Origin: DATJBF01 sp035515475
Lineage (GTDB): Bacteria > Verrucomicrobiota > Verrucomicrobiia > Palsa-1439
Length of the DNA: 48,937 nt
NCBI GenBank assembly: GCA_035515475.1
Contig: DATJBF010000010.1
Location: 1 to 48,937, forward strand
Direction of reading: 5' to 3'
Of this stretch, positions 8,809-17,259 are shown in pieces (position 1 is the stretch's first letter; the number at the start of each line of letters is the position of its first letter). The notes under the pieces are model-generated. The model saw nothing but the letters and a program-made list of their open reading frames with translations. It was not told where the DNA came from and did no database searches. A program made the position numbers and the translations under genes.

Positions 8809-10761
8809 ATGAAAACGATCTTCGATCAGTGTGAGTGCCAGAACCTTAAGAACGCCCTCTCCAAGGAGTGGTTGGAGACCAACGGCCTCGGCGGGTTTGC
8901 CAGCTCCTCAATCATCGGCGCCAACACCCGGCGGCAACACGGCTTGCTCGTCGCGTCGTTGCATCCGCCCGTTGCCCGGCACGTGTTGCTCTCGAAATTC
9001 GAGGAGCGCGTGTTGGTCAACGGCCACGAGGCCCACATCAGTACCAATCTTTATCCCGGGACCGTGTTCCCGCACGGGTTCAACATCCAGACGGAGTTTC
9101 GGCTCCGACCGTGGCCAACCTTTCGCTACAGCGACGCGGATTTCGAGATCGAGAAGAGCGTCTGCCTGATTCACGGCGAGAGCACGGTCGTGGTCGGCTA
9201 TCGCAACGTGCGTTCCCGCGCCGCGCTGGACTTGAAGGTGCGTCCGCTGCTGGCGTTTCGCGATTACAATTCGTTGATGAAGCGCGGCGAGCAGGTGAAC
9301 CTGCGCGTGGAGCGCGCGAATGGCACGGTCAGCGTTCAGCCGCTCGCCAACTTGCCGCGCCTTTACTTCTACGGCAAACCCGAGGCGGTCGACGCGAAAC
9401 CGGATTGGTATCTGCGGTTCACCTACCCGGCCGAACAGGAACGGGGGCTGGATTTCGAGGAGGACCTGTTCACGCCGTTCGAGTTGAGCTATCGGCTGGC
9501 CGAAGGCGAAACCGTCTACATCGTCGTTTCCACCGAGAAACGGAGCGGAGTCAATGCCGCGGAATTGGTCGCACGCGAGCGGGAACGGCGCCGGCAGTTC
9601 GAGAGCGAGACCGACCCGGTACGGCAGGCGTTGCTGATCGCCGCCGACGCTTTCATCGCGCGGCGCGGCAAGGACGACCTCACCATTCTGGCAGGGTTCC
9701 CGTGGTTCACCGATTGGGGGCGCGACGTGATGATCGCGTTGCCGGGGCTGACCCTGTCGTCGGCGCGCTTCGATGTTGCGCACAAGGTTCTCCGGACGTT
9801 CGCCCAATATTGCGACCGGGGGATGATCCCGAACGCGTTTCCCGATGCCGGGGAAGCGCCCCAGTACAACACGGTGGACGCCTCGCTGTGGTTCGTCGTC
9901 GCGGGCTGGAAGTATTGGCGGGCCAGCGGCGATGACGAGGGGACCCGGCAGTTTCTTCCCGCGTTGGCCGAGGTGGTGAAGTCCTATCAGGAAGGCACGC
10001 GCTACGACATCCATGCCTGCGAGGACGGACTCATTACTGGCGGCACGCCGGGCACCCAGTTGACGTGGATGGATGTGAACGTGGACGGCTACGTACCGAC
10101 GCCACGCCACGGCAAGCCGGTCGAGATCAACGTTCTGTGGCTGAACGCGCTGCTGATGCTGGCTGAGATGGAGGAGAAGATTCTGCGGGACATCCAGGCC
10201 GCCGTCATCCTGCGCAAACTCGCCGATCAAGCGGCCGGCAGCTTCGCGAAAGCATTCTGGTTCGCCGAAGGCGGCTACCTCTACGACGTGATTCAAGGCA
10301 ACACCAAGGACCCGGCGATTCGGCCCAACCAGATTTTTGCGGTCAGTTTGCCCTACTCGCCACTCGACAAGACCCAGCAAAAAGCGGTGTTGGATGTCGT
10401 GACGGAACATTTGCTGACGCCTTACGGGTTGCGCTCGCTGACCCCGAAAAGCGAAAAGTACGTGGGGAAATACGCCGGCAACCGCTGGCAGCGCGATTGC
10501 GCATACCATCAGGGAACGGTTTGGCCGTGGCTGATCGGTCCGTACTGCGATGCCTATGCCAAGGTGAACGGCACAAGCAAGACCCAGCGCCGGGAAATCG
10601 CCAAAATGATCCAGCCGCTGCTCGATCACCTCGGCGGCACCGGACTCGGAAGCGTTGCGGAGGTTTTCGACGGCAACCCGCCGCACCGACCCGGCGGCTG
10701 CTTCGCGCAAGCGTGGAGCGTCTCCGAACTCCTGCGCGTCTACGACACCTACGTCCGCTGA
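8809..10761 (+). CDS. Glycogen-debranching enzyme, amylo-alpha-1,6-glucosidase (GH133 type)
   Basis: A 650-residue cytoplasmic protein. The N-terminal domain begins near 'LSKEWLETNGLGGFASSS', typical of the GDE N-terminal beta-sandwich. The catalytic (alpha/alpha)6 barrel contains AGFPWFTDWGRDVMIALPGL and ends with GCFAQAWSVSELLRVY, both signatures of bacterial amylo-alpha-1,6-glucosidases. The enzyme removes alpha-1,6-linked glucose branches of glycogen. The open frame extends upstream to 8725, but the upstream residues are low-complexity and the MKTIFDQCECQNL start at 8809 agrees with the family. The ribosome binding site is weak (GGCGGG). It stands alone on the plus strand, about 200 nt after the pectinesterase. 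It ends with TGA, useful evidence that TGA is a normal stop in this genome. Confidence 0.92.
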   Translation: MKTIFDQCECQNLKNALSKEWLETNGLGGFASSSIIGANTRRQHGLLVASLHPPVARHVLLSKFEERVLVNGHEAHISTNLYPGTVFPHGFNIQTEFRLRPWPTFRYSDADFEIEKSVCLIHGESTVVVGYRNVRSRAALDLKVRPLLAFRDYNSLMKRGEQVNLRVERANGTVSVQPLANLPRLYFYGKPEAVDAKPDWYLRFTYPAEQERGLDFEEDLFTPFELSYRLAEGETVYIVVSTEKRSGVNAAELVARERERRRQFESETDPVRQALLIAADAFIARRGKDDLTILAGFPWFTDWGRDVMIALPGLTLSSARFDVAHKVLRTFAQYCDRGMIPNAFPDAGEAPQYNTVDASLWFVVAGWKYWRASGDDEGTRQFLPALAEVVKSYQEGTRYDIHACEDGLITGGTPGTQLTWMDVNVDGYVPTPRHGKPVEINVLWLNALLMLAEMEEKILRDIQAAVILRKLADQAAGSFAKAFWFAEGGYLYDVIQGNTKDPAIRPNQIFAVSLPYSPLDKTQQKAVLDVVTEHLLTPYGLRSLTPKSEKYVGKYAGNRWQRDCAYHQGTVWPWLIGPYCDAYAKVNGTSKTQRREIAKMIQPLLDHLGGTGLGSVAEVFDGNPPHRPGGCFAQAWSVSELLRVYDTYVR

Positions 10762-10912
10762 TCCAAGCCGACCGAAAAGACATCTCTTGCGGCAACCGCG
10801 ACGGATGATTCTGCATCCAAAGATTCGGTCGTTGAACAATACTTGGGCGACGGGTCGCGCCAGGTGCGGGCCGGGGTCGCCCGGTAACGGCCAGAAACGA
10901 AAGGTGACGAAC

Positions 10913-11599
10913 ATGATCGAGCTTCGCCGTTCCGACGAGCGTGGCCACTTCGACCACGGATGACTAAACACGTACCATACATTTTCGTTCGCGGATTACT
11001 ATGATCCGTCTCAGATGGGGTTTCGGTCCCTGCGCGTGATCAACGAGGACCGGGTCCGGCCCGGGGAGGGATTCGGCACCCATCCCCACCGGGACATGGA
11101 AATCATCACCTACGTGCTGTCGGGCGCACTCGCCCACCAGGACAGCGCCGGTGGGGAAGGGGTCCTGCGCCCCGGCGAGGTGCAACATATGACCGCCGGA
11201 AGCGGCATCCGCCACAGCGAGTTCAACGGTTCGCAAACCGAGCCGGTGCACTTCCTGCAAATCTGGATCGTGCCGGAGAGAAACGGACTGAAACCCGGCT
11301 ACGAGCAACGGCGGTTTGACGTCGACGGCTTGCGCCTGGTGGCCTCCCACGACGGGCGCGACGGCTCGTTACAGGTGCATCAGAACGTGGATTTGTACGC
11401 GGCCCGGCCGAATGCGGGGCAAACGGTGACCCACGCTCTCGCACCGGACCGCCACGCGTGGCTGCAGGTGGCGCGCGGCACGGTGACACTGAATGGGACG
11501 GAACTGCGGGCGGGCGACGGCGCTGCCGTTAGCGATGAGAAGCAACTCGAAATACGGTCTCAAGAAGCGGGCGAGTTCTTGTTGTTCGATCTGGCCTGA
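10913..11599 (+). pseudogene. Pirin family (YhhW-like) gene interrupted by in-frame TGA at codon 17
   Basis: From the ATG at 10913 (AAGGTG ribosome binding site 7-8 nt upstream) the frame reads MIELRRSDERGHFDHG, then TGA at 10961-10963, then LNTYHTFSFADYYDPSQMGF and on without a break to 11599. Pirins of the YhhW type normally have HGWL...HTFSFA here, so the TGA sits exactly on a conserved Trp (TGG to TGA, one base). With read-through the protein is 228 residues. The metal ligands fall at His57, His59, His101 and Glu103, the same numbers as in YhhW, which supports the frame. Pirins are iron cupins; some have quercetinase activity. A 194-residue product could start at ATG 11015 but has no ribosome binding site and lacks the first strand. 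Probably a recent nonsense mutation or a base-call error. Confidence 0.88.
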
Positions 11600-11642
11600 C
11601 TGGGTTGCTCGCAAGGAGGCGCAGCTTGACACTGCCACCGAA

Positions 11643-11672
11643 TTGTAGCCGCGAGCCTGCTCGCGGCTACAA
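11643..11672. repeat. Perfect 13-bp inverted repeat, REP-like hairpin
   Basis: Arms 11643-11655 and 11660-11672 are perfectly complementary around a CCTG loop, with GTAGCC/GGCTAC near the outer ends. It lies 44 nt after the pirin stop. There is no T-run, so it looks like a dispersed palindrome rather than a terminator; the outer GTAGC/GCTAC word recurs in the element at 29446-29540. Confidence 0.7.
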
Positions 11673-11725
11673 GACTCTTATCTGATCGCAAGGCACCCCG
11701 CTCTTTCCGGGCTGAGAGACATCTG

Positions 11726-12112
11726 GTGCAGTACCGACCGCATGAAGGGCTCCAAGGGACTGGCAGGTCGCGCGTCGTTCCCAATTTCACGGCTCACGAT
11801 GGCGATGGCCACACCGACTTCCAGGAGTTCGTTGCCGGCACCGATCCGACCAACGCGCTCTCGCAACTCCGGATTCTCTTGCTCGCGCTCGACGGCAGCA
11901 ACGTCAACATCGGCTGGCGCACCGCGGGCGGCCATACCAACATCCTCCAGTCGGCCACTCCGGCGACCGGGGATTTTGCGACCAATTCGTTCACCGATCT
12001 CAGCCCGCCCCTCGAGATCGCCGGCAGCGGTGACGCGTTGACCAACTACATTGACACCGGGGGCGCTACCAACGGTCCGACACGCTACTACCGCGTCCGC
12101 ACCGTTCCGTAG
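11726..12112 (+). pseudogene. Orphan C-terminal module of a secreted protein (gene remnant)
   Basis: From about residue 18 the frame reads VVPNFTAHDGDGHTDFQEFV followed by AGTDPTNALS and a beta-rich stretch ending GPTRYYRVRTVP. This is the calcium-binding DxDGDGxxDxxEFxxGTDPxN motif plus the C-terminal beta domain found at the ends of long secreted verrucomicrobial proteins (the polygalacturonase at 24153 has a related DPDHDGLPNLMEYVLGTDP). Here it stands without a signal peptide or catalytic domain. The GTG start at 11726 has no convincing ribosome binding site and the first ~17 residues look like non-coding sequence. Most likely the surviving 3' end of a deleted gene. An expressed small protein is possible but unlikely. 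Confidence 0.6.
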
Positions 12113-12224
12113 GGCAGATGGCTCCGGGAACTTCGCTGGCGTGGGCGTGTGTGTCGATCCGGCTTGTTTCAGGATGCCGGGAGCAGCATTCTGATAGGGC
12201 GATTGACGCGCGAATGAGGAAATC

Positions 12225-13211
12225 ATGAACTACGTTAATTTGGGGAAGAGCGGGTTGAAGGTTTCCCGGATCTGTCTGGGCTGCATGAGCTACGGTGTGC
12301 CCGAACGCGGACAACATCCGTGGTCGCTCAACGAGGAGCAGAGCCGGCCGTTTATCAAAAAGGCCCTCGAACTCGGCATCAACTTTTTCGATACGGCCAA
12401 TGTGTATTCCGACGGCACCAGTGAAGAGATCGTCGGTCGGGCGCTCCGCGATTTCGCCAAACGCGACGAGGTCGTCCTCGCCACCAAGGTTTACGGCAAG
12501 ATGCGCGACGATCCAAATGGCAGGGGTCTGTCGCGCAAGGCGATCCTGTGCGAGATCGACGCCAGCCTGCGGAGGCTCGGCACCGACTGCGTCGATCTCT
12601 ACCAGACACACCGCTGGGATTACGACACGCCAATTGAGGAGACATTGGAGGCATTGCATGACGTGGTGAAAGCGGGCAAGGCCCGGTACATCGGCGCGTC
12701 GTCCATGTTCGCGTGGCAGTTTTGTAAGGCGCTCTATCTGGCGGACCGGCACGGCTGGACCCGGTTTGTTTCGATGCAGAACCATTACAACCTGCTCTAT
12801 CGCGAGGAAGAACGCGAAATGATGGGGCTGTGTCAGGCGGAAGGCATCGGCGCGATTCCGTGGAGCCCGCTGGCCCGTGGCCGGCTGGCGCGTCCTTGGG
12901 AACCCGCACCGAGCACCGCGCGCGCGATGACCGACGAATTCGGCCGGTCGCTCTATGACAAGGCGCAGGACGCCGATCGCACAGTGGTCGAGCGGGTCGG
13001 CCAGATTGCCAAGGCCAAAGGCGCCCCGCGTGCCCAGGTGGCACTGGCATGGCTGCTTCACAAGCCGGGCGTTACGTCGCCCATCGTCGGCGCGACGAAA
13101 CCGGATCACCTGGAGGATGCAGTCGCGGCAGAGTCGTTGAAGCTTTCTCCGCTGGAAATCGCTTCGCTGGAAGAGCCGTACGTGCCCCATCCCGTCGTGG
13201 GTTTCTCGTAA
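12225..13211 (+). CDS. Aldo/keto reductase
   Basis: A 328-residue NADPH-dependent oxidoreductase of the AKR fold (TIM barrel). It starts MNYVNLGKSGLKVSRICLGC. The catalytic tetrad is present: Asp56 and Tyr61 (FDTANVYSDG), Lys88 (LATKVYG) and His129 (LYQTHRWD). The C-terminal cofactor region reads SPIVGATKPDHLEDA. The LYQTHRWD pattern and length resemble the YajO/AKR12-type group, which reduce aldehydes or ketones; the substrate cannot be told from sequence. A weak GAGGAA ribosome binding site precedes the ATG. It is a stand-alone gene, followed after about 50 nt by a convergent small gene. A paralogue with about the same tetrad spacing is at 18657-19655. Confidence 0.93.
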   Translation: MNYVNLGKSGLKVSRICLGCMSYGVPERGQHPWSLNEEQSRPFIKKALELGINFFDTANVYSDGTSEEIVGRALRDFAKRDEVVLATKVYGKMRDDPNGRGLSRKAILCEIDASLRRLGTDCVDLYQTHRWDYDTPIEETLEALHDVVKAGKARYIGASSMFAWQFCKALYLADRHGWTRFVSMQNHYNLLYREEEREMMGLCQAEGIGAIPWSPLARGRLARPWEPAPSTARAMTDEFGRSLYDKAQDADRTVVERVGQIAKAKGAPRAQVALAWLLHKPGVTSPIVGATKPDHLEDAVAAESLKLSPLEIASLEEPYVPHPVVGFS

Positions 13212-13264
13212 GAGGCGTCTCCACCCATCGCCGATGCAGAGGACCGGCACGACCCGTTGAGGCG

Positions 13265-13570
13265 CTACTTCCACTTTTTGCCCAGCGCATCCAGGCCGGC
13301 GTTGGCCAAATCCTCACTGGTCATGAACGGATGGATCTCCACGTCCGCCTTGAAGGTGAGGAACCATGGCTCCGCCAAAGCCGGGATCTTGGTTGCATCG
13401 CGCAACTCGACGACGAGCAGCCCGGTCCGTTTCCCATCGAACTCGGTCCAGTAAGCCGCGGACGGTTTCTGCTCGTCGAGAATGCGCCGCATTTTCTTGC
13501 CGGCCGAGCCATTGCGAACTGCCGCGTTGAACTCCTCGTGTGCCAACGTCACCTTCAACAGAACTTTCAT
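13265..13570 (-). CDS. Small conserved protein of unknown function (DUF3303-like)
   Basis: A 101-residue protein starting MKVLLKVTLAHEEFNAAVRN, with AYWTEFDGKRTGLLVVELRD and a TKIPALAEPWFLTFKADVEI-type beta strand. This pattern (KVxxPxExxNxAVxxG, then AYFTxxxGKRT, then PxxAEPxFxxxxAxVExxPVM) is familiar from small stress-type alpha-beta barrel proteins in soil bacteria annotated as hypothetical or DUF3303-like. No catalytic residue is evident; a dimeric ferredoxin-like fold is plausible. An AGGAGGCATTAC ribosome binding site region precedes the ATG, so it is very likely expressed. It is about 100 nt downstream of the D-2-hydroxyacid dehydrogenase stop on the same strand... in gene order it lies after that gene. 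Function unknown. Confidence 0.75.
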   Translation of the reverse strand: MKVLLKVTLAHEEFNAAVRNGSAGKKMRRILDEQKPSAAYWTEFDGKRTGLLVVELRDATKIPALAEPWFLTFKADVEIHPFMTSEDLANAGLDALGKKWK

Positions 13571-13673
13571 GTAATGCCTCCTGTGGGTTTACCAGCCCGC
13601 AGCACCATAACCCCACTTGAAGCATCGTCAACCCCCTCATGTTTGTCCGCCATGTCGCCCGGAGATGCGACCC

Positions 13674-14651
13674 TCACATCACTCGATCCAGAAGGGGTTC
13701 TCCTCGAACGAACCGCTTCAGGTTCTTGAGAAAATGACGGACCAACGTCTTGGCCTCGTCGGCGTGTCCTCCGGCCACGTGCGGCGTGATGAAACAATTC
13801 GGCTCGGCCCACAGCGGATGATCCTCCGACAACGGCTCCGGTTCGGTCACATCCAGCCAGGCGGCCGCGACGCGTCCCGACCGAAGCGCCTCGAGCAGTG
13901 CGCCTTGATCGACGGTCGTGCCCCGTCCGATATTGTAGAAAATTGCGCCCGGCTTGATCGTTGCGAAGCGCTTGGCATCGAAGAAGTTACGCGTCTCGGC
14001 GCTTTCGGGAAGAATGTCGACGATGTGGTCGACCCCGTCGGCCAGGATGTGGGCCAATTGGTCTTCCGTGATGACCGGTACGCGTTCATCGCCCCGTGCT
14101 CTCCGGCGATAGGCGATGATTTTCATTTTGAAGGGACGCAGCAATTCAGCGAGCCGCTTCCCAATGGCGCCGTAGCCGACGATCAGAACGGTCTCGCCCC
14201 GGAGAGTCTTGCAGGCACTGCGCACGGCATGCCAGGCCGGCGTGCCGCCGGCGGCACGTGTCTTGAGCGCCAAGGGTAGCTTCCGTGCTTGAGCCAGCAT
14301 GAAACTCAACGCGTGAACGGCGCACGCCTCGTTGTAAACGCTGGCGCTGTTGGACACCGCGATGGTTCGTTGGGCCGCCAATGCGCGAAATTCCGGCGTG
14401 TCATACCGCGTGATGCCGGAGGAACTGACGTGAATCCATTTCAGTTGGTTGGCTTCCGCAATCGCCCCGGGATCGGGCTGGCCAAAGGCGACGTCGACCG
14501 TGGCGAATTGCGGGTCGCGTTCCGACTTGGCCAGAACGGAGGCTGCGGGTTTTTCCGGAAGAACCAACTGATGTCCCTTGGTTCCCCTGCGCAGCATTGC
14601 CAGAACGTCCGGGGACATGGCGAAATCCACAAAGACTCGAAGTTTTTCCAT
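13674..14651 (-). CDS. D-2-hydroxyacid dehydrogenase (NAD-dependent)
   Basis: A 325-residue protein of the D-isomer-specific 2-hydroxyacid dehydrogenase family. The NAD-binding Rossmann motif is VLIVGYGAIGKRLAELL in the middle of the protein. The catalytic Arg-Glu-His triad appears as NIGRGTTVDQ, DVTEPEPL and FITPHVAGG. These enzymes reduce 2-keto acids such as glyoxylate, hydroxypyruvate or phosphoglycerate precursors; substrate is not predictable here. The N-terminal substrate domain starts MEKLRVFVDFAMSPDVLAML. It is divergent from the radical SAM gene, with about 93 nt between the two starts, so promoters for both must lie in 14652-14744. No ACT domain is present, so it is not a classical regulated SerA. 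Confidence 0.93.
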   Translation of the reverse strand: MEKLRVFVDFAMSPDVLAMLRRGTKGHQLVLPEKPAASVLAKSERDPQFATVDVAFGQPDPGAIAEANQLKWIHVSSSGITRYDTPEFRALAAQRTIAVSNSASVYNEACAVHALSFMLAQARKLPLALKTRAAGGTPAWHAVRSACKTLRGETVLIVGYGAIGKRLAELLRPFKMKIIAYRRRARGDERVPVITEDQLAHILADGVDHIVDILPESAETRNFFDAKRFATIKPGAIFYNIGRGTTVDQGALLEALRSGRVAAAWLDVTEPEPLSEDHPLWAEPNCFITPHVAGGHADEAKTLVRHFLKNLKRFVRGEPLLDRVM

Positions 14652-14744
14652 GGCTCCATGAGTCTACCCTTAACTCGCGGGTGACGCCAAGTCGTTCGGA
14701 TATTTATACGTGCATTTCAGAGCGCAAACTTCTATCACCAAAGG

Positions 14745-16025
14745 GTGCCAGGTTGCCGGAAGAAGATCCTGCTGATCACGCCGGAGAACCGGGAGATCAA
14801 CCGGGTCCGACGCCGTCAATTCAACAACTTCACCCAGATCACCATGCCGTACCTCGCCGGCTTCATCGACGAGGCACGCTACGAGATCCGGCTGGTGGAC
14901 GAATACAACCAGCGCATCCCCTACGATTCGCCCGTGGACCTCGTGGCCATCACAGTGAACACACCGAACGCCACCCACTGTTTCCGCATGGCCGAGCGGT
15001 TCCGGGCCAGCGGCGCGAAAGTTGTGATGGGCGGTCCGCACGCGACGCTCCGACCCAAAGAAGCGGCCCGGCAGTGCGATCACCTGGTGGTGGGCGAAGC
15101 GGAGGAAACCTGGCCGCGGTTCCTCGACGAGTTTTACGACGGCCAAGCGCGCCCGCGCTACGATTGCGAGCGCACACCGTCGCTGGAACATCTTCCCGTT
15201 CCACGGCGCGATTTGGTCCGTCACCGTCCGTTCACCAAGGGAGCGGTGTTCGCCACGCGAGGGTGCCCGTACCGGTGCAGCTACTGCAACCTGAAACAGA
15301 TCTACGCCGACGGGTTCCGCACCCGCCCGATTCACCAGGTGGTGGAAGATATCGTGAGCATGAGAAACCGGTACTTTGTGTTCTGGGATGACAACTTCTT
15401 CGGCGACATCGAGTACGCGGTGGAGTTGATGACGGCGCTGAAGGGACTGCGCAAGCGATGGGCGGCGCAGGTCAGCATCGACCGTTGTGCCGACGAACGA
15501 CTCCTGCAGCGGGCGCGCGAGTCCGGCTGCGTTTATTTGTTCATCGGGCTGGAGACGTTTTCGGAAGAGGGACTGGCCAGCGTCAACAAGAGTTTCAACC
15601 GCGTGTCCCGCTACCGGGAGACGATCGAGCTTATCCACCGATATCGCATCAGCGTGCAGGCCGGCGTGGTGTTCGGGTTCGATGCGGACACGCGGGAAGT
15701 GTTCGCCAACACGCTGCGTGCCTGCGAGGAATTGGGCATCGAAGGCGCAACGGTGAGCCTGTTGACCCCGCTGCCGGGCACAGTGCTGCACGAGCAGATG
15801 GACCGCGAAGGCCGACTGCTCCACCAGGACTGGGCTTGGTTCAATGGCAAGACCCGCGTGAGTTTTGCGCCCCGGCAGATGTCCGCCGAGGAATTGTTCG
15901 CCGGGTACATGTGGTTTCGCCGACAATTCTGTTCGTGGCGATCCATCGGCAAGCGGCTGACTGTTTCGCGAACGAACCTCTGGCACAATCTGCTCGTCAA
16001 CCTCGGCTACAAGTGGTCGCTGTAG
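14745..16025 (+). CDS. B12-binding-domain radical SAM protein
   Basis: A 426-residue protein. The N-terminal ~150 residues have the Rossmann-like cobalamin-binding fold (KILLITPENREINRVRRRQF..., VDLVAITVNTPNA, GAKVVMGGPHATLRPKEA) but without the DxHxxG motif, so cobalamin would bind without a His ligand. The radical SAM 4Fe-4S motif is RGCPYRCSYCN with Cys174, Cys178 and Cys181. FVFWDDNFFGD and SVQAGVVFGFDADTREVF are later conserved strands. The group includes methyltransferases and ring- or chain-forming enzymes in lipid and natural product pathways; the substrate is not known and no pathway partner is adjacent. The GTG start at 14745 lacks a good ribosome binding site, but no better in-frame start was found. 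The MQxxL-type N-terminus of relatives suggests little is missing. Confidence 0.88.
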   Translation: MPGCRKKILLITPENREINRVRRRQFNNFTQITMPYLAGFIDEARYEIRLVDEYNQRIPYDSPVDLVAITVNTPNATHCFRMAERFRASGAKVVMGGPHATLRPKEAARQCDHLVVGEAEETWPRFLDEFYDGQARPRYDCERTPSLEHLPVPRRDLVRHRPFTKGAVFATRGCPYRCSYCNLKQIYADGFRTRPIHQVVEDIVSMRNRYFVFWDDNFFGDIEYAVELMTALKGLRKRWAAQVSIDRCADERLLQRARESGCVYLFIGLETFSEEGLASVNKSFNRVSRYRETIELIHRYRISVQAGVVFGFDADTREVFANTLRACEELGIEGATVSLLTPLPGTVLHEQMDREGRLLHQDWAWFNGKTRVSFAPRQMSAEELFAGYMWFRRQFCSWRSIGKRLTVSRTNLWHNLLVNLGYKWSL

Positions 16026-16177
16026 CCCTCTCGGTACCGCAACAACTTATCCACGTTCTGTCACGCTGAGTTTGTCGAGCCGAGTCCGACGAGATGCCGC
16101 TGTTGTTTGCGGTAACGGTCTCCGTTGTCGGCGCTTGCGTGTCGCGTGGAAAGTTGACCCCGACGACTCTTGCGCGG

Positions 16178-16639
16178 TCAACTCTTTGGCGGCCACTCCA
16201 CGCCGGCGAGTTCCTTGGGCAATTGCGTTGGGTCAACCGGGTAAATGAGCGAGAGATCCATTTTGGATTTTGAGCCTTGAAGGAATTCCAGTTCCTCCGG
16301 CGCGCCGACGATGAGCCAGAGCACCTCGGCGTCGGTGTCGTTGAACACCTGCCGCAACTGGTCCGGCCCGACGAGCACGCCGCCGTATTTCGGCACGGTC
16401 AACGTCTCGTCGCCCACGCGCATCCGTCCCGCGCCTTCCAACACGAAATAAAACTCCTCCGCGCGGATGTGTTTGTGAAGCGTGCTCGCACTCTGGGGCG
16501 GCAACCGCCAGAGCCGGGCGCCCATGTTCTCGCTCCCGGTGCGCTCCAGATAATCCGCGTTCGGGATTTTCATCAGGTTGGATAGCCGCCAGAAGAGGTC
16601 TTCCGGCTTGATGAGATGGTAGCCTTGAATGGGTTTCAT
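16178..16639 (-). CDS. Cupin-domain protein (intact copy)
   Basis: A 153-residue single-domain cupin. It starts MKPIQGYHLIKPEDLFWRLS. The metal motif lies in the TLHKHIRAEEFYFVLEGAGR stretch (two His, one Glu) and the second motif contains PDQLRQVFND with the usual final His replaced. Cupins of this kind are small cytoplasmic sensors, isomerases or dioxygenases; no substrate can be named. It is the last gene of a minus-strand run AKR, SDR, cupin, DUF4256, cupin. Its first ~64 nt are duplicated upstream of the DUF4256 gene (see 17256-17327). A CGGAA ribosome binding site lies before the ATG, within the tail of DUF4256 downstream sequence (35 nt gap), so it can be co-transcribed. Confidence 0.88.
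   Translation of the reverse strand: MKPIQGYHLIKPEDLFWRLSNLMKIPNADYLERTGSENMGARLWRLPPQSASTLHKHIRAEEFYFVLEGAGRMRVGDETLTVPKYGGVLVGPDQLRQVFNDTDAEVLWLIVGAPEELEFLQGSKSKMDLSLIYPVDPTQLPKELAGVEWPPKS
16576..16639 (-). repeat. Direct repeat copy 1 flanking the DUF4256 gene (5' end of intact cupin gene)
   Basis: The first 64 nt of the intact cupin gene. About 56 of these align with 17261-17327 in the same orientation with roughly six substitutions; the divergence is greatest right after the start codon. The shared core is the CTTCCGGCTTGATGAGATGG word (plus strand). Confidence 0.85.
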
Positions 16640-16674
16640 GAATTTCCGAGAGGTTGCGAGATGCTCCGCAAACG

Positions 16675-17259
16675 TTAGACCCTTAGCCAGCCGCGGAACC
16701 CCCTGCCGCTATAATAAGACTCCGCACCGTTGTGATAGAAGAAGACACGGCCGAAGCGACGATCACCAAAGAGCGCGCCGCCGAGTTTTCTCATATCCGC
16801 AGGCGTCTTCACCCAGCTCGACGACTTCGTATCGAACTCTCCAAGCTTCTGCAGCTCTCGATATTCTTCTTCCGTCAAAAGCTCGATGCCCATGGCCGCG
16901 GCCATATCCATGGCGTTGTTTTTCGGTTTAAATTCTTTCCGCGAATCCAGCGCTTCACGGTCGTAACATAGACTGGTGCGGCCTTTGGGACTTTGCGCTG
17001 AACAATCATAAAAAACGTATTCGCCCGTCTTTTTATCATGACCAACCACATCCGGTTCACCGCCGGTTCTTTCCATTTCATTGAGTGACCACAGCTTTTC
17101 AGCATGAGCTTCCATCCCGCATAGGCGGGACTGGACTTTAGCCCACTCAAGACCTTTATGGCGGTTCATGTTGTTCTCAAAACGGGCTTTCAATGCTCTG
17201 AGTAGTTCTTCCCGTTGTTTTGGTGACAACTGCTTTTTATTACTAGTGCTGTTGTTCAT
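16675..17259 (-). CDS. DUF4256 domain protein
   Basis: A 194-residue soluble protein starting MNNSTSNKKQLSPKQREELL, with RFENNMNRHKGLEWAKVQSR, TGGEPDVVGHDKKTGEYVFY, the CSAQSPKGRTSLCYDREAL segment, and a C-terminal GRVFFYHNGAESYYSGRGFR. The whole length fits the DUF4256 family, whose function is unknown. Base composition is visibly less GC-rich than the neighbours and the protein is Lys/Asn-rich, which suggests transfer. It is inserted between two copies of the same cupin 5' end. Its ATG overlaps by ATGA the stop of a 23-residue leader derived from the upstream cupin copy, and has no separate strong ribosome binding site, so translation is probably coupled. Family call is sound, role unknown. 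Confidence 0.88.
   Translation of the reverse strand: MNNSTSNKKQLSPKQREELLRALKARFENNMNRHKGLEWAKVQSRLCGMEAHAEKLWSLNEMERTGGEPDVVGHDKKTGEYVFYDCSAQSPKGRTSLCYDREALDSRKEFKPKNNAMDMAAAMGIELLTEEEYRELQKLGEFDTKSSSWVKTPADMRKLGGALFGDRRFGRVFFYHNGAESYYSGRGFRGWLRV

Noticed and set aside
8908..10971. 687-codon open frame on the minus strand across the glycogen-debranching gene
   Set aside because: Antisense shadow caused by high GC; the plus strand encodes a clear GDE with family motifs.
10913..11599. UGA recoding (Trp or selenocysteine) to explain the pirin gene
   Set aside because: TGA ends several intact genes in this window, and the family has Trp, not Cys/Sec, at this site; no SECIS-like hairpin was evident just downstream.
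12066..13274. 402-codon minus-strand open frame opposite the aldo/keto reductase
   Set aside because: No recognisable motif; the plus-strand AKR has its full catalytic tetrad.
16040..16165. Degenerate palindrome resembling TGTCACGCTGAG...TCGAG repeats downstream of the radical SAM gene
   Set aside because: Pairing is too broken to define an element with confidence; a similar weak case lies at 28341-28432.
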